Assembly: GCA_019279435.1 (NCBI GenBank) | Contig: JAAALK010000288.1 | Coordinates: 55,727,624-55,791,623, forward strand | DNA: 64,000 bases | Source: Zizania palustris | Taxonomy: Eukaryota > Streptophyta > Magnoliopsida > Poales > Poaceae | Reading direction: 5' to 3' | In this document: positions 31,751 through 42,643 of the stretch, in pieces | Layout of the letters: every line of letters starts with the position of its first letter | Position numbering within the stretch: the first letter of the stretch is position 1 | Notes under the pieces: generated by a model | The model's database searches: none | What the model saw: the letters and a program-made list of their open reading frames with translations, nothing else | What the model was told of the DNA's origin: nothing | Position numbers and translations under genes: made by a program

Positions 31751-34700
31751 TCATGAAAAATTGGCATCTATACCAAGAAGGAATCGAAGACCTCTTCGAT
31801 CTCTAGAGCTAGGATTGGAACGACTAGTTCCGGCGCCGGGAGTTCTAACAACTTTACGTTTAACTCTCTTGCCTCCTTTCGAAGCTCTAAAGTCCTTCTG
31901 TTCTTGTTGAAGCTCGGCCCAAGTTCGAAGCCGTTCGGGGCTCCTTTCCCAGCTTCCAAGTTCTTCAGGTTTTTTACTTCGAACTTCATCTTCGTCTTCA
32001 GACCATATAACGCCTTCAGAAGACGAAGTGTTCAAGTTAACCTCTTTTTCTTCCTCTTTAATATAAGACAATATATCTTTGGTTACTTCCGGCGCAATTA
32101 CACCGGAGCTATCTCGAGGAACTAAAAATCGAGGATGTTTATAAGCTTTTAGAAGATCGAAGGTGGTCCATAATGAGCGAAGTTCGTCGTTAAGGTCTAA
32201 CACTTCGATATCTTCCGTATGAGGCAAAGCCTAAAAATTTGATAAACAAATTTTCATTGATAAATGTTCATAAGCATAAAGCTTTACATAGCCAAAAATC
32301 CTAAGGTATTTCTAAACCTGCGGGTTCGGAGGAGGCTGACTGCTTGAAGCTTGGGTCCGAACTTGCTTCTGGCGTTGACCTTCGTCGATCCAAGCCTTGA
32401 TCGCAGAACGACCTTCGGCTCTCCATGAAGTTTGGAAGGCTCGCCAGGCAGCAGCCACACCTTCAGAAGGAGTCAGAAGCCACTCGTCGTCGAAGGTAAT
32501 TGGCCCCCCTCCTGCGTCCGGAGTTATTGATCTGCCCAGATCTTCGTAGTAGCGAAGTAGGCCGACAGCAGCCACTTGTCCAGAGAGTTTTCCATATCTA
32601 ATGCCCACTGTCTTCATCTGCTTCGCCACTCCTTGGATCCTTTTCAACCGGCGCAGAAGAGTGATGTTATCGTCAGAAGGAAGTGTCCCAGTAGTACCGA
32701 AGTACTCCAGGAAACCTAGCACCTGATTCATAACTTCCACAGCCACCTTCTCGGACTTCAGCTTATCTTCGTTCAGCGCATCCTTCATCGAAGTTACTTC
32801 TCCAAGAACCCCAGAAAGTCTAGCCGTTTCAGTGGTCAAAATATTCTATTGGTTCAACAGCTGGCTAGCTTCCTCTTGGAGTCTGACGAGTTCGGTCCCC
32901 GCAGTAGCGTGCTCCGCCCGCAATTTTTCAATTTCTGCCCGAAGCACAATTCTTTCTGCTTCGAGCTCTTTATTCGCAGCCTCCAAACTTTGTCTGGCCC
33001 TGCGCTCCGTTGACACTATATTATCCATTTGAACCACTCGGCTTTCGGAGATGCCAAGATTCCGTTGAAGGACGTTATTTTCCTCCTGAAGACGAGCGAT
33101 CTCTTCATCATTACATATATTCACAGCTCGGGCCAAGACAATTTGCTGCAAAAAGAAAAAACCAAGGTAAATATTTATTCGTAGACGAATTCTATGTTAT
33201 TTCGTAGATGCTTCGTACCTGGTAAGCTGCGCGTTCTATAGCAGCGTTAAGCTCCATCCTGTCCGCCTTGCTCAAAATGGCCACTAAGTTGGTCTCCCCT
33301 ATGTCGCGGCTAGCTCGATCGAAAGGTTCGAGTAAAGTCTGAAGACCGGTTGTTTGCCCTAAGAAAGGAGCTAGCAGGGGGAGCATACTTATCGCCTGTT
33401 GGTCATCTTCATCTAATGAAGGGCCGGAGCGTTGGCTTGTAGTCTTCGGAGCTTCTGGAGACTGGCCCTCCCCGGAAGATTGGCTCTCGTCTGTTGAATC
33501 AGACGGAGTTGATCTGAAACTCGCAGTAGGGAGGGGTTCTATATTCCTTTTGCCTCTTCCAGGCCCCCTTTGAGTAACTCTCTGGGTTGGCTATGAAGTC
33601 GTCGAAGGTCCAGGAATTATTTCTTCCTGTCGGACTTCTTCCACAGGAGTGGAATTTGTAAAAAAAAATATAAAGTATTATACATTGTATAAATACACAA
33701 AATAAACATGAAAGAGTTATTCGAAGTCTACCTTCGACATTTTGCAGAGGGGTAATCATCGGACTGTTCGGCGGATCGAAGGTGAGATCTTCGTCCGAAT
33801 CAGCCGTTAAGTCTTCGACTGCAGGAGCATCGTCCTGAGCAGTCCTTGTTGCTTCTTCAGGAATCGAAGCCATAGTAACTTCGACCCCACTCTCATTCAC
33901 AAGAACTTCATCCTGAGGTAAATCTCCTTGAACTGCCGAAGTCCTTGGTTGCTCAAGGTTATCTTGAGACTCCGGCACGTTCGCAGGTACTTCGGCTTGT
34001 GCAGTCCTTTGAGTTTCATCTTCGTCTATCAGACGCACAAGCAACCTCCCTTCGTCCTCTTGGGAGTCAGAGATTGAAGCCCTTGAGCTCGAAGGTGCAG
34101 GATTCGAAGGTGCAAGATGTTTTGGCTTCCGAGCCACCTTCTTCACCGGAGTCTTAGCAGGGCTCGAAGTCCCAGCTTCGGCTTTCCTCTTTTTGGGTCC
34201 TTTCTCCGAAGGCACCCAATCCATCAAAGGGGGCGGAGTGATTTCCAGCATTCCCCACACTTTGTTAAATCTCTCCCAACTCCCGACCAACTTGATTCTC
34301 CATTCTTTTTCGGTCGGAGTTGGAGCGCCCAAAATCTTCTCCGAAGCCCTTACGATTTGCTCCGAAGTAATAGGGGCTGAAGAAGCTAAAAAATGAATCA
34401 AGTTAGTTTTTCTTCGAATGAATATGCATAATACATGTTGTCTTCGAAGTTACCTGCAGGGCTCGAAGTCGAAGTGATCTTTCGGAGACCGCCTTCCGAA
34501 TCCTCTTCGAAGATGATAGGCCAGTTGGCCATAAGCGGAGAGATTTGTAACCCAAGGAATTCTTCGGCTAAGTCTCGCATGCTCAACCTTCGACTAATCT
34601 TCTGAAGTAGGCTGAGGCGAGCTTCGAGCTGACCTTGGTCCGGTTGCACTAAGGCTTCCTTCCGGAATTGGATTTCTTTCAGAGGTCCGGCCAGAGGATT

Positions 34701-35399
34701 GCTCGCCCCAACTTCGGCATAAAACCACCTCATGACCCAGTCAGTATACCATCTAGCATTGATGACCTTAGCAGGAAATTGAAGGGCATATTCGTCCCGA
34801 AGTCTAAAGTTGATACTTCCGAAGGCTACTACCACTTTTTCACCTCCGGGGCCTACGAAGGTTTTGGGCTGGCATGAAGCTCTATGTAGCGCAGCGAAGA
34901 TCTCTGCCCTCCCCTCACAGCCTTCGGCTCTCAACGCCCATTCGAAGATAGCCAAACGAGCTACTGCGTTCGGAGACAGTTGAGGAAGGGTGACGTGAAA
35001 TAAATCAAGTACCTCCGCCAAGAAGTCTACTGCTGGAAGGCCTAAGCCGGCTTCGAAGAAGGCTTCGAAGACGACCACTTCTCCGGGCCTTGGCGACGGG
35101 ATGAGTTCTTTTCCAGGCTTGCGGATCATAACTCCGGTGCTAATCCTCCCTTCTACTGCGATTGCCAGTGACTCCCTCTTGCAGGTAGAAGGTCCCAATT
35201 GAAAGGATTGATCCAGGTACTTCGTTGATGGCGGGCAGAGACTTTGATCATCAACATTTTGGGGATTTCTCCCTCCTGCCGCCATGGATGTCATTGCGGA
35301 TGTTGGAGGCGTCGTCGCCAACGCCACAGCCGCTGCTGCTGCAGCCGCCTGCTGCCGAGCTAAGGCCGAAGGGGCTCCAGAACTCTTGGTTTTCGCCAT
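31751..35399 (-). pseudogene. Antisense gene of Tat-3 right arm, nearly complete (five exons)
   Basis: Exons on the - strand: 35399-34454, 34385-33732, about 33653-33219, 33145-32318 and 32230-31751. The product would be about 1100 residues. Residues 1-50 are Ala-rich; about 105-260 form the Transposase_28-like region (PRPGEVVVFEAFFEAGLGLP, LSPNAVARLAIFEWALRAEG, WYTDWVMRWFYAEVG). Exon 2 has a Lys-rich, possibly nuclear-targeting stretch (KKVARKPK); exon 4 is coiled-coil-like; exon 5 ends RRGLRFLLGIDANFS. Defects: the acceptor of intron 2 reads TTTACAA instead of TTTACAG (near 33654), and exon 4 has a stop after EEASQLLNQ. Otherwise it is the best template for this gene. No enzymatic motif is evident. 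Confidence 0.8.
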
Positions 35400-35520
35400 T
35401 GAAGTTACTGGGTTACTTTGGAGGAGAGATGGAGGCTAGGGCTCAAAGGACTCAAAGGGCTCAGAAGGTGTTTGTTTGCAAGAGAGCGGTGGAAAGGTAA
35501 TCGGGTAAGTTCTAGGCTCT

Positions 35521-35530
35521 TTATTTATAG
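35521..35530 (-). promoter_or_regulatory. TATA box of the Tat-3 right-arm antisense gene
   Basis: On the - strand GGCTATAAATAAAGAG lies about 120 bp upstream of the ATG at 35399, in the same relative position as in Tat-1 and Tat-2. Confidence 0.6.
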
Positions 35531-35857
35531 CCTAGACCTTACATTTTTACCGTTACTCCATTCCGTTTCGCATTCTTGCCCGTTACTTTTCTCCGAAATT
35601 AACGCATTCTACAGTTTCCGTTAGAAGAAGGAAGCTAACGGCTATTTCTTCTAAGTCTAAAAGACTTTCAGACTTCCTGAGTCGGTTCTGAGATAGTTCG
35701 AAAGTAATTGTCTTAAGACTGATTCAGAGTTTTATATCTTCTTACATTTCAGAGATAAACTAAAATCTAATAACCCCTATGCCTGGTTATTTTTTCCTTC
35801 CGTATACTGCTCTCCTAACATTACAGGTTAAACGGAGAAGCGTATTCGAGGGGCTAC

Positions 35858-36352
35858 TGTTGGGGGAAAATATCCCATCTTCGGGGTTATTGCCGTAACA
35901 GCACAAAAGCAGATAATGGATTCGAAGGTTTCCAGACGTCCATCTTCGAAGATACCCTGAGTCAAGCTCGAAGTACGAAGATAGGCATTGGTTCGGAGTA
36001 CATCTTCGAACTAAGGCTTTTTGAGATCTTTATTGCCAGCTAAGATGGAAGATTTATCTTTTATATTATTAGATTAGTCTTTTACCATTTTAGCCCTATC
36101 AAGGGTACCGAATAGTTTCCACTATGTCGGTTGTAATAGAGGGGTAAATAGGTCTTTTCCTTAATATTTGGGCCTATAAATACCCCCCATTTCATCCTGT
36201 AATAGGGACCGAATACAAGTTATTCAATACACACATTCGAACTATTTTAAGTTATTATCCTTTCGGAGGCTTAGAACAGTTCACTTCGCAAACACTTCGT
36301 TTGTTAGTTTCTAATCTACAGAAACTTGTTAGCGTAATCTTTTACGCCAACA
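35858..36352 (+). repeat. Right-end LTR of Tat-3, with polypurine tract
   Basis: 495 bp, TGTTGGGGGAAAATATCCC to CTTTTACGCCAACA, with TATAAATA at 36175-36182. It is preceded by the polypurine tract ATTCGAGGGGCTAC (35844-35857). By chance the last five bases of that tract (GCTAC) equal the first five of the right flank (36353-36357), which can be mistaken for a target duplication. Confidence 0.9.
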
Positions 36353-36891
36353 GCTACTATTGTAAGCCAATAAAGCCCCTAGCGAAGTGTTTTTCCTGCT
36401 AAAGCTCGATGGGCCAGATGGCTACCACAAAGTCCTTCATGAATTTCTCGGAGAATCTCCTGACCTTCGGCTTGAGATATAAATCGGAGTAGAGGGGAAC
36501 ATACTCCGGCCTTGTACAGAATACCGTTGATTATATGATAATTTCGAATTCTGAGCTTCAATCTCGAAAGCTGCGGCCCTTCAAGTGAATTTTCTTCTCC
36601 TTGCAGTAATTCCATAATTGAACTCCGCCAATCTGTACTTGGAATGCAAAGAACTTCCGCAGAAGGGATCCGCGTTACCGAAGGCGAATTGAGTTCTTCG
36701 TAAAAAGCTTCTTCTGGAATGTCCATAGCTCTGACTGCAGCTTTCGCCAAGGTATCAGCTTGCATATTTTCAGCTTTGGGTATACTTCGAATGGAAATCC
36801 CTTTGTCTATGTGCCCTGCTAAAATTTGAGAATCTATTTTAATAACAACTCTTGTAGCCCCCAAAGCACGTGCCTTTCGAAGTCCTAACAA
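36353..36891 (-). pseudogene. Tat-2 aRNH end and integrase zinc region
   Basis: The - strand frame reads LGLRKARALGATRVVIKIDS, then (after a short deletion of the HVDKSFQVRHPQ part) GISIRSIPKAENMQADTLAK, a linker with FYEELNSPSV, and HEGLCGSHLAHRALAGKTLR, the first half of the H2C2 finger. At 36353 it meets the Tat-3 right end; integrase resumes at 20242 with 56 bp missing. Confidence 0.85.
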
Positions 36892-39317
36892 AATTCCTTC
36901 ATACTCCGCTGTATATTTGTGGACTTAAAGTTGAGCCTAGCAGAGTACATTGCTCTTTGCCCTGAAGGCGAAATTATTACCGCTCCGACGCCTGCTCCAG
37001 ATGCTTGAAAAGCTCCATTGGAGTATATGGTCCAAATTCCTTCACTTTGTTTCTTCGGAGCCCATACTGCAGGGGGAGTCCATTCTGCCACAAAGTCTGC
37101 CAACACCTGCGACTTAATTGCTATCCTTGCCACGAAGGAGATGCCGAAGGGTGCTAATTCAACGGCCCATTTCCCAATTCTTCCTGTAGAATCCTTACTT
37201 CGGAGCATATCTCCTAAGGGATACGAAGTTGGGACAATTACATTATGTGCTAGGAAATAATGCCTTAACTTCCTCGAAGCCATTATCAAAGCATAGGTGA
37301 ACTTCTCAAGCTCGGAATATCTTGTTTTTGCTCCAGACAATGCTTCAGATACAAAATAGACTGGATTCTGTACCAACTTCCCATTGAAATCAACTTCTCT
37401 GACAAGGACTACACTGACAGCGGAGCCAGTAGCTGCAAGATAAAGGAGTAGGGTTTCATCCGCAACAGGCACCATGAGTGTAGCGAGGTTACTGAGATAA
37501 TTCTTAATATCATCAAAACTCTTTTGAAACTCCGGTGTCAATGCAAAATCTTCGGACCCTTTCAATGCTTTGAAAATGGGCAAACTTCTCTCCGCAGACC
37601 TTGCTAGGAACCTACTAAGTGCTGCCAGGTGGCCAGTTAGATTTTTCACTTGCTTCAAATTTTCTGGAGGAGCCATCCTTTGCAACGCAGTTATTTGAGT
37701 AGGGCTAGCTTTGATCCCTCTGCTTGAAACTAGATACCCTAACAATTTTCCAGCCTGAGCCCCGAAGATACATTTTTTGGGGTTAAGGCGGACTCCACAT
37801 GCCCGAAGGCTATTGAACGTTTCTGCTAAGTCTAGGCTATGTTGGTGCTTTAGAGCACTCTTTATTACAATGTCATCCATATAAGCTTCTACATTGCGGC
37901 CTATTTGATGACCTAGAGCCTTAGCAATTAACCTCAAAAAAGTTGCCGCGATATTTCTTAAGCCAAAAGGCATTCTTACATAGCAGAAGACTCCCGAAGG
38001 ATTTACAAAGCTTGTTTTGATTTCATCTTCGCGCTTTAGCCAGATTTGATGATAACCGGAATACTCGTCAAGGAAGCTTAATAACTCCGAACCAGCAGTG
38101 GAGTCAACCAATTGATCAATTCGGGGCATGGGATAGGGGTCACGGGGGCATGCTTTATTCAAAGATGTAAAGTCAATACACATGCGCCATTTCCTAGAGG
38201 ATTTCTTCCTGACGAAGACTAGGTTGGCTAGCCACTCCGTATGAGCTACTTCTCTAATAATCCCAGCCTTTAACAACTTTTCAACTTCAGCTTTAGCAAG
38301 GATAGCCCTCTCTGCAGATAGCTTTCGGAGTCCTTGTCGGACAGGCCGAACCCTCGGGTTTACAGGTAAACTATGTTCAATAATATCCCGACTGACTCCG
38401 GTAATGCCCTCATCAGACCAGGCAAAGACATCTAGATTTTGTTCAACTACCTTTTCTAACGAAGTAGCGACTTCTGGGGGCAAATCTTTGCCGAACTGAA
38501 ATGAATAGTCTTTGCCATCTTTGACAATAAACTTTGTTACAATCTCTCCTTCGGGGCTTGGCCTTGGGAAGGACTTCTTCGAAGGGTCACTTGAAGCAGA
38601 GATATCCTCCGGGTTGCTTTGCACGTTGTTCACTTGTCTCTGGTCAAGAGGGGGGCCATGCCCATATTCCGCTCTTCGCGCAGTGGCCTGATCTCCGAAA
38701 ATAGTGAGCACTCCAGCTTGTGTGGGCATTTTCATACACAAATAATTATGATGCACCACAGCTCCGAACTGATTCAATATGCCCCTCCCGAACATAACAT
38801 TATATGCATACGGGGCATCCACAACATCAAAAATCACCTCCTCCGTCCTGGCCAGTAGCCCCTCTCCTAAAGTGACCTCCAGACCTATTTGGCCGAGTGC
38901 ATCGAGAGGGGGTCCTGCAAAGCCTTGCAAAATACGAGCTGCTGGGAGAAGATGCTTCCTGGAGAGACAGAGCTGATCGAAGGCTTGGACGAAGATAATA
39001 TCTGCTGAACTCCCTCCGACAATCAGTACTCTCCGGACTTCAGTCCCTGCTATGTCGGCAGTGATGACAAGTGGATCTGCATGTGGAAACTTTATGCCAG
39101 CTGCATCATCTGCAGAAAAAGATATCGGCACATGGGACCATTCAGGCATGGCAGCTGCGGATGAAGAAGTTCCAATATGGCCCACTTCTCGGACATATTC
39201 TCTTCTCCGTCTCTTCGACATACTTCCAAGAGTTCCTCCTCCGGAAATGGGGAGGACTACTCTTTTCCCTCGATCTTGACCATCTTCTTGCTTCGGAGGT
39301 GGCATAACATTGACCAC
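36885..39317 (-). pseudogene. Tat-2 protease-RT-RNase H-aRNH polyprotein
   Basis: An open frame of 810 codons. The aspartic protease region covers about residues 60-215, but the catalytic motif reads VGGSSAD at 100-106 where Tat-1 has DGGSSAD, so the Asp is lost. RT spans about 300-540, with WRMCIDFTSLNKACPRDPYP, MPFGLRNIAATF and the catalytic YMDDIV at 479-484. The first RNase H (about 600-700) has LYLAATGSAVSVVLVRE, lacking the usual first Asp. aRNH begins near 760 with IWTIYSNGAF, again lacking the Asp (YSDG in Tat-1 and Tat-3). The frame shifts near FKSTN at 36910. Despite its length it could not give an active protease or aRNH. Confidence 0.9.
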
Positions 39318-39336
39318 CGGAGGTTACCTTGCAGGG

Positions 39337-40735
39337 TCAAAATTGTCTATACGTGCCACAACCTGGACAGGCTCCTGGACGTACCTCAGAAGAAACTCGG
39401 TCAGTAGTGCCTCGACCCGAAGTTCTTTCAAGGTACTCGCCTCTTAAAGCTGAGTATAGACTTGCATGCATCAATTGCATGACTTCGATTCTCACCATGG
39501 ACACAACAGAAGAAGGCCTGGGCTTTGCCAGCCGGCTTCCCTGGTGGCCTCCAGCCACTGGTCTTGCTTCCTGAAGCTTGTGAAGTCTTAGGGGCAAACT
39601 TCTGTGGAGGTGCAATGTTCAAGACTTCTGAACGAGGATGCTTTTTCCCCCGACGCCTGTCATGCTGAACTTCAATTTAGGCCACTGCGAAGGTGTTGAA
39701 GTCTTCAGTTCCAACTTGACTTCTTGCAGGATTGACGGAATTGCAACAGTTCTCTGAAGCCACCCTTCTTCAGACCTTGCATACTCTTCAAAATAAGACA
39801 TCAACTGAGCGATAGAAGATATCTGTTTCCAGTGAAGTTTATCAAGGAGGCCCGCATGGGTAACTCCCTCTTGAGCTGCGTCAACTATGGAGGATGTAGT
39901 CAGCCCTTGAATTGCGACTTCGTATGGGCGAAGCGCTTGAAAAATTGTCTTAAAGTCTCTTTGGGCAGTTGCTTCACCTGGAATAGACTTCCTGTAGACA
40001 TTGGGGGTACGAAGGTACCCTGAAAGTTACTTATGAACTTCTTCCTTAATTGTTCCCAGGTTCTAATTAACCCTGGCTTCAGGGACCAAAACCACCGCAA
40101 AGCTACCCCTTCAAGAGCTAAAGGGAAACATTTGGCCATGGTGTCTCGCACTCCTCCACTGGCCTCAATTGCAAATGCATAAGAATGGGAGAACTCCCAG
40201 GGTCCTCATCTTCAGAATATTTGCAGAGCTTCAAAGTTTTAAACTTAGGATTGAAGCACACTTTCTGTAGCTCGGGATGCAGCGGAGACTCACTGTCGAA
40301 GGAAGCGTTCTCCGGGGCTTCGGGATAAGGAAGTTCGTCGTCTTGGGGCACTTCGGGGATGACCGGGGTGGCCTGAGAACGAAGCCTATCTGTGGCTTCT
40401 TGCCGCCACCTCGCTACTTCAGCTTGGAGACTGGCCATTTGGACGGCCATGTCGCCAAGACCATCTTCATCTCCTCTGGAAGGACCTTCCGGGTCTTGAG
40501 AACTGTACGCATCAGTCCGAAGCGGAATCTGAGGTGGAAGAGGGACTCCGGTTGACCGAAATATGGATGGAGTTGGGGGAGGAACTCCGTATGCTCAAGG
40601 AAGGGGAATCCCTTCGGGAGTCTATGGAGGAATTGCCGAAGATCCTCCGACCTCGACTGTGTTAGAAGATCTTACTCCGGAGGTACGAGGGAACCTCCGA
40701 GTAGGACTACCACCTGAACTTCGCTTGGGAGGCAT
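39337..40735 (-). pseudogene. Tat-2 gag
   Basis: Starts MPPKRSSGGSPTRRFPR at 40735 and meets stops soon after (ending SSAIPP). Later frames encode MAVQMASLQAEVARWRQEAT, FSADP-type gag core pieces (MAKCFPLALEGVALRWFWSL, IRTWEQLRKKFISNFQGTF, QLPKETLRQFFKRFAHTKS) and a zinc-knuckle remnant near 39480-39500 (CCVHGENRSHAIDAC, in which a Cys of CX2CX4HX4C is replaced by Gly). Several frameshifts. The capsid-like core is homologous to 60188-61438 of Tat-1. Confidence 0.85.
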
Positions 40736-40797
40736 GGTTTGAGAACTTGGTAGAGAACGAAGTTTTTTGGACTAGGTTCCCCACGGACGGCACCAAT

Positions 40798-41291
40798 TGT
40801 TGGCGTAAAAGATTATGCTAACAGGTTTCCAGAAATTAGAAACTAACAAACGAAGTGTTTGTGAAGTAAACTATTTCAAGCCTCCGAAGTGGATAATAGC
40901 TCAAAATAGTTCGAAGATGTGTATTGAATAACTCCGTATTCCCTCTCCATTAAAGGGTAAAAGGGGGGTATTTATAGGCCAAAACCTTAAGGAAAAGACC
41001 TTTTTACCCCTCTATTACAACCGACATAGTGGAAACTATTTGGTACCCTTAATAGGGCTAAAACGGTGAAAGACTAATCTAATGGAAAAGAAGATAAGCC
41101 TTCCATCTTAGCTGGCAAAAAGGTTCTCTGAGGAGTCTACGTTCGAAGATATACTCCGAACTAGAGTTCGCCTATAATCTTCGAACTTGACCCAGGTCAA
41201 CCGTAGTTGGACGTTACAGAACTTCAGCTAAATAGCTTGTCTTCGTCTTGTTGTAATAGTAACCCTAAGGATGAAGTATTTTCCCCCAACA
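40798..41291 (-). repeat. 5' LTR of Tat-2, with primer-binding site
   Basis: TGTTGGCGTAAAAGATTATG to TTCCCCCAACA, followed by GGGGC. To the left on the + strand is GGTTCCCCACGGACGGCACC, the complement of the primer-binding site (TTGGCGCCGTCCGTGGGG with one change). I do not assign the tRNA. Confidence 0.9.
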
Positions 41292-42643
41292 GGGGCCAAT
41301 CCACAGAGGTCTCTGGGGACGCGGCGCTGCGCTCCGGCCCTTCTCCAAATGAAGACAATCAAAGAGCCTTGTCAAGGCTCCCCCTCCTAGCTACTTTTCT
41401 AGAGCGAAGGACCGGGCTTCGGACTCTACTAGAGCCTCTAGCTCGAGCTAATCGCGAAGTTGGGGAGACCGACTTGGTGGCTATCCTTGGGGAAGCTGAG
41501 GGGTCAGAGTTAGATGCAGCCTTGAAGCGGGAAGCCTACCAGGTACGAAGTATCTGCAATAACAAAGTTAGTTTTAACATGTAAATAGTTTACTTACGTT
41601 GCTTTTTTCTTCCTTCGCAGCAAATAGTCTTGACCCGAGCTACGACTGTATCTAAGGAGCGAGAGTGTAATCGTCTCAAGGAGAAGATAACGACCCTCCA
41701 GGGGAGTCTTGTTAGCTCCGAGATTTGGACCTCCGGCTTGGATGAAATGGTAGCCATAGAAAGGAAAGCTAGACTTGGTTTGGAGGCTGCCAATCGGAAG
41801 CTCGAAGCTGAACAGATCGTGCTTCGGGCCGAGGTGGAAAAACTACGGATGGAGCAGGCGACCGCAGGGACCGAGCTGGTCAAGCTCCGAGAGGAAGCAA
41901 GCGAAGTTAATGGAGGAGGCCAATAATTTACTTGGACATAAGAACTCCTTGGTTACGGAGGCAGCTAGGCTATCTTCTTTGATAGACGAGCTGTCTTCGT
42001 CAAGGAATATTTTGTGCGAAGACAAGGTGAAGTGTGAGAAGGTAGCCTTAGAGACCATGGACAACCTTCGGGGCGTCTTGGAGTACTTCGACACCTCTTG
42101 GACTTTACCTTTATCTAGCAACAGTCCCTCTGCTGCGAAGACTGAAGATGATCCAAGCAACAACGAAGACTATGAAGACGACATGTATTCGGTATGGAGA
42201 AATCTCTGGCCAAGTAGCTGCTCTTGGAGTGCTTCACTACTACGAGGATTTAGGGCTATCAGTAGCACTGGACTCAAAGGCGACTCCTATTATCTTCGAC
42301 GACGACTGGCTCTTAACCCCTTCCGCCGACGTGGCTGCAACTTGGGAAGCCTTCCAAGCATCTTGGAGAGTCGAAAGTCGATCGGCGATCAAAGATTGGA
42401 TTGATGAAGGACTTCGCCAGAAGCAAGCACAGTTGCACGCCTCGAGCAGTCAGCCCCCTCCGGGCCCGAAGGTCTAGTTCTCCTTAGGGCCCAAAATATG
42501 TAAAAATTTATGTTTTTATCCTCTATGAATGAAAATACTTATTTGGAAATGTTTTTAGGCTTTCCGACCTTTTTTGGATGATCTCGAAGTGCTAGAGGTT
42601 AACGAAGAGCTTCGCCTGCTATGGGCTACCTTCGAAACTCTAA
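41292..42643 (+). pseudogene. Tat-1 antisense gene, exons 3b-5 (left duplicate)
   Basis: The frame starts inside exon 3 at the GGGGC target, exon 3 ending CTACCAG before GTACGAAG at about 41542. Exon 4 begins after TTCGCAG near 41622 and has a frameshift around 41895 (EEASEVNGGGQ then stop), but resumes (MDNLRGVLEYFDT, ...KDWIDEGLRQKQAQ). Exon 5 starts near 42560 and is cut at 42643 (LWATFETL) where copia sequence begins. A second partial copy is at 45880-46440 and a third at 53583-54932. Confidence 0.8.

Larger units (their letters stand above)
20243..36352. mobile_element. Tat-3: palindromic (inverted dimer) Tat element
   Basis: Two copies of a Tat 3' half face each other head to head. Left arm from the outside: LTR in - orientation (20243, into the gap), antisense gene (+, to 26344), minisatellite, integrase/aRNH (-, 27204-28956). 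Right arm: aRNH/integrase (+, 29003-30829), minisatellite, antisense gene (-, 35399-31751), LTR (+, 35858-36352). Both outer ends are U5 ends (TGTTGGCGTAAAAG and CTTTTACGCCAACA). The arms meet around a 46-bp spacer. Neither arm contains gag, protease or RT. The host integrase sequence lacks 56 bp relative to Tat-1 (57 kb region) and there is no matching 5-bp repeat (ATGAC versus GCTAC). Confidence 0.85.
13177..41291 (-). mobile_element. Tat-2: second Tat element, inserted in the Tat-1 antisense gene
   Basis: LTRs at 13177-13671 and 40798-41291 are flanked by GGGGC (13172-13176 and 41292-41296). Internal order on the - strand is as in Tat-1: gag (about 40735-39400), protease-RT-RNase H-aRNH (39317-36379), integrase, minisatellite and convergent antisense gene (14984-18627). 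The integrase is split at 20242/36353 by the Tat-3 palindrome. With Tat-3 taken out, the element is about 12 kb, including an 879-bp solo LTR at 13816. Confidence 0.9.
39878..42643. repeat. 2.77-kb direct repeat, left copy (Tat-2 gag + 5' LTR + Tat-1 antisense gene)
   Basis: This block is nearly identical to 52159-54932, including the gag end, LTR and GGGGC target copy. Taking out one copy and the copia DNA between them would rejoin Tat-2 gag and the Tat-1 antisense gene exactly as expected. Differences are scattered substitutions and single-base indels. Confidence 0.85.

Noticed and set aside
35853..36357. GCTAC on both sides of the LTR at 35858-36352, suggesting a solo LTR with target duplication
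   Set aside because: The left GCTAC is the end of the polypurine tract found beside all Tat LTRs here, and the LTR is continuous with the Tat-3 internal region on its left; the match is chance.
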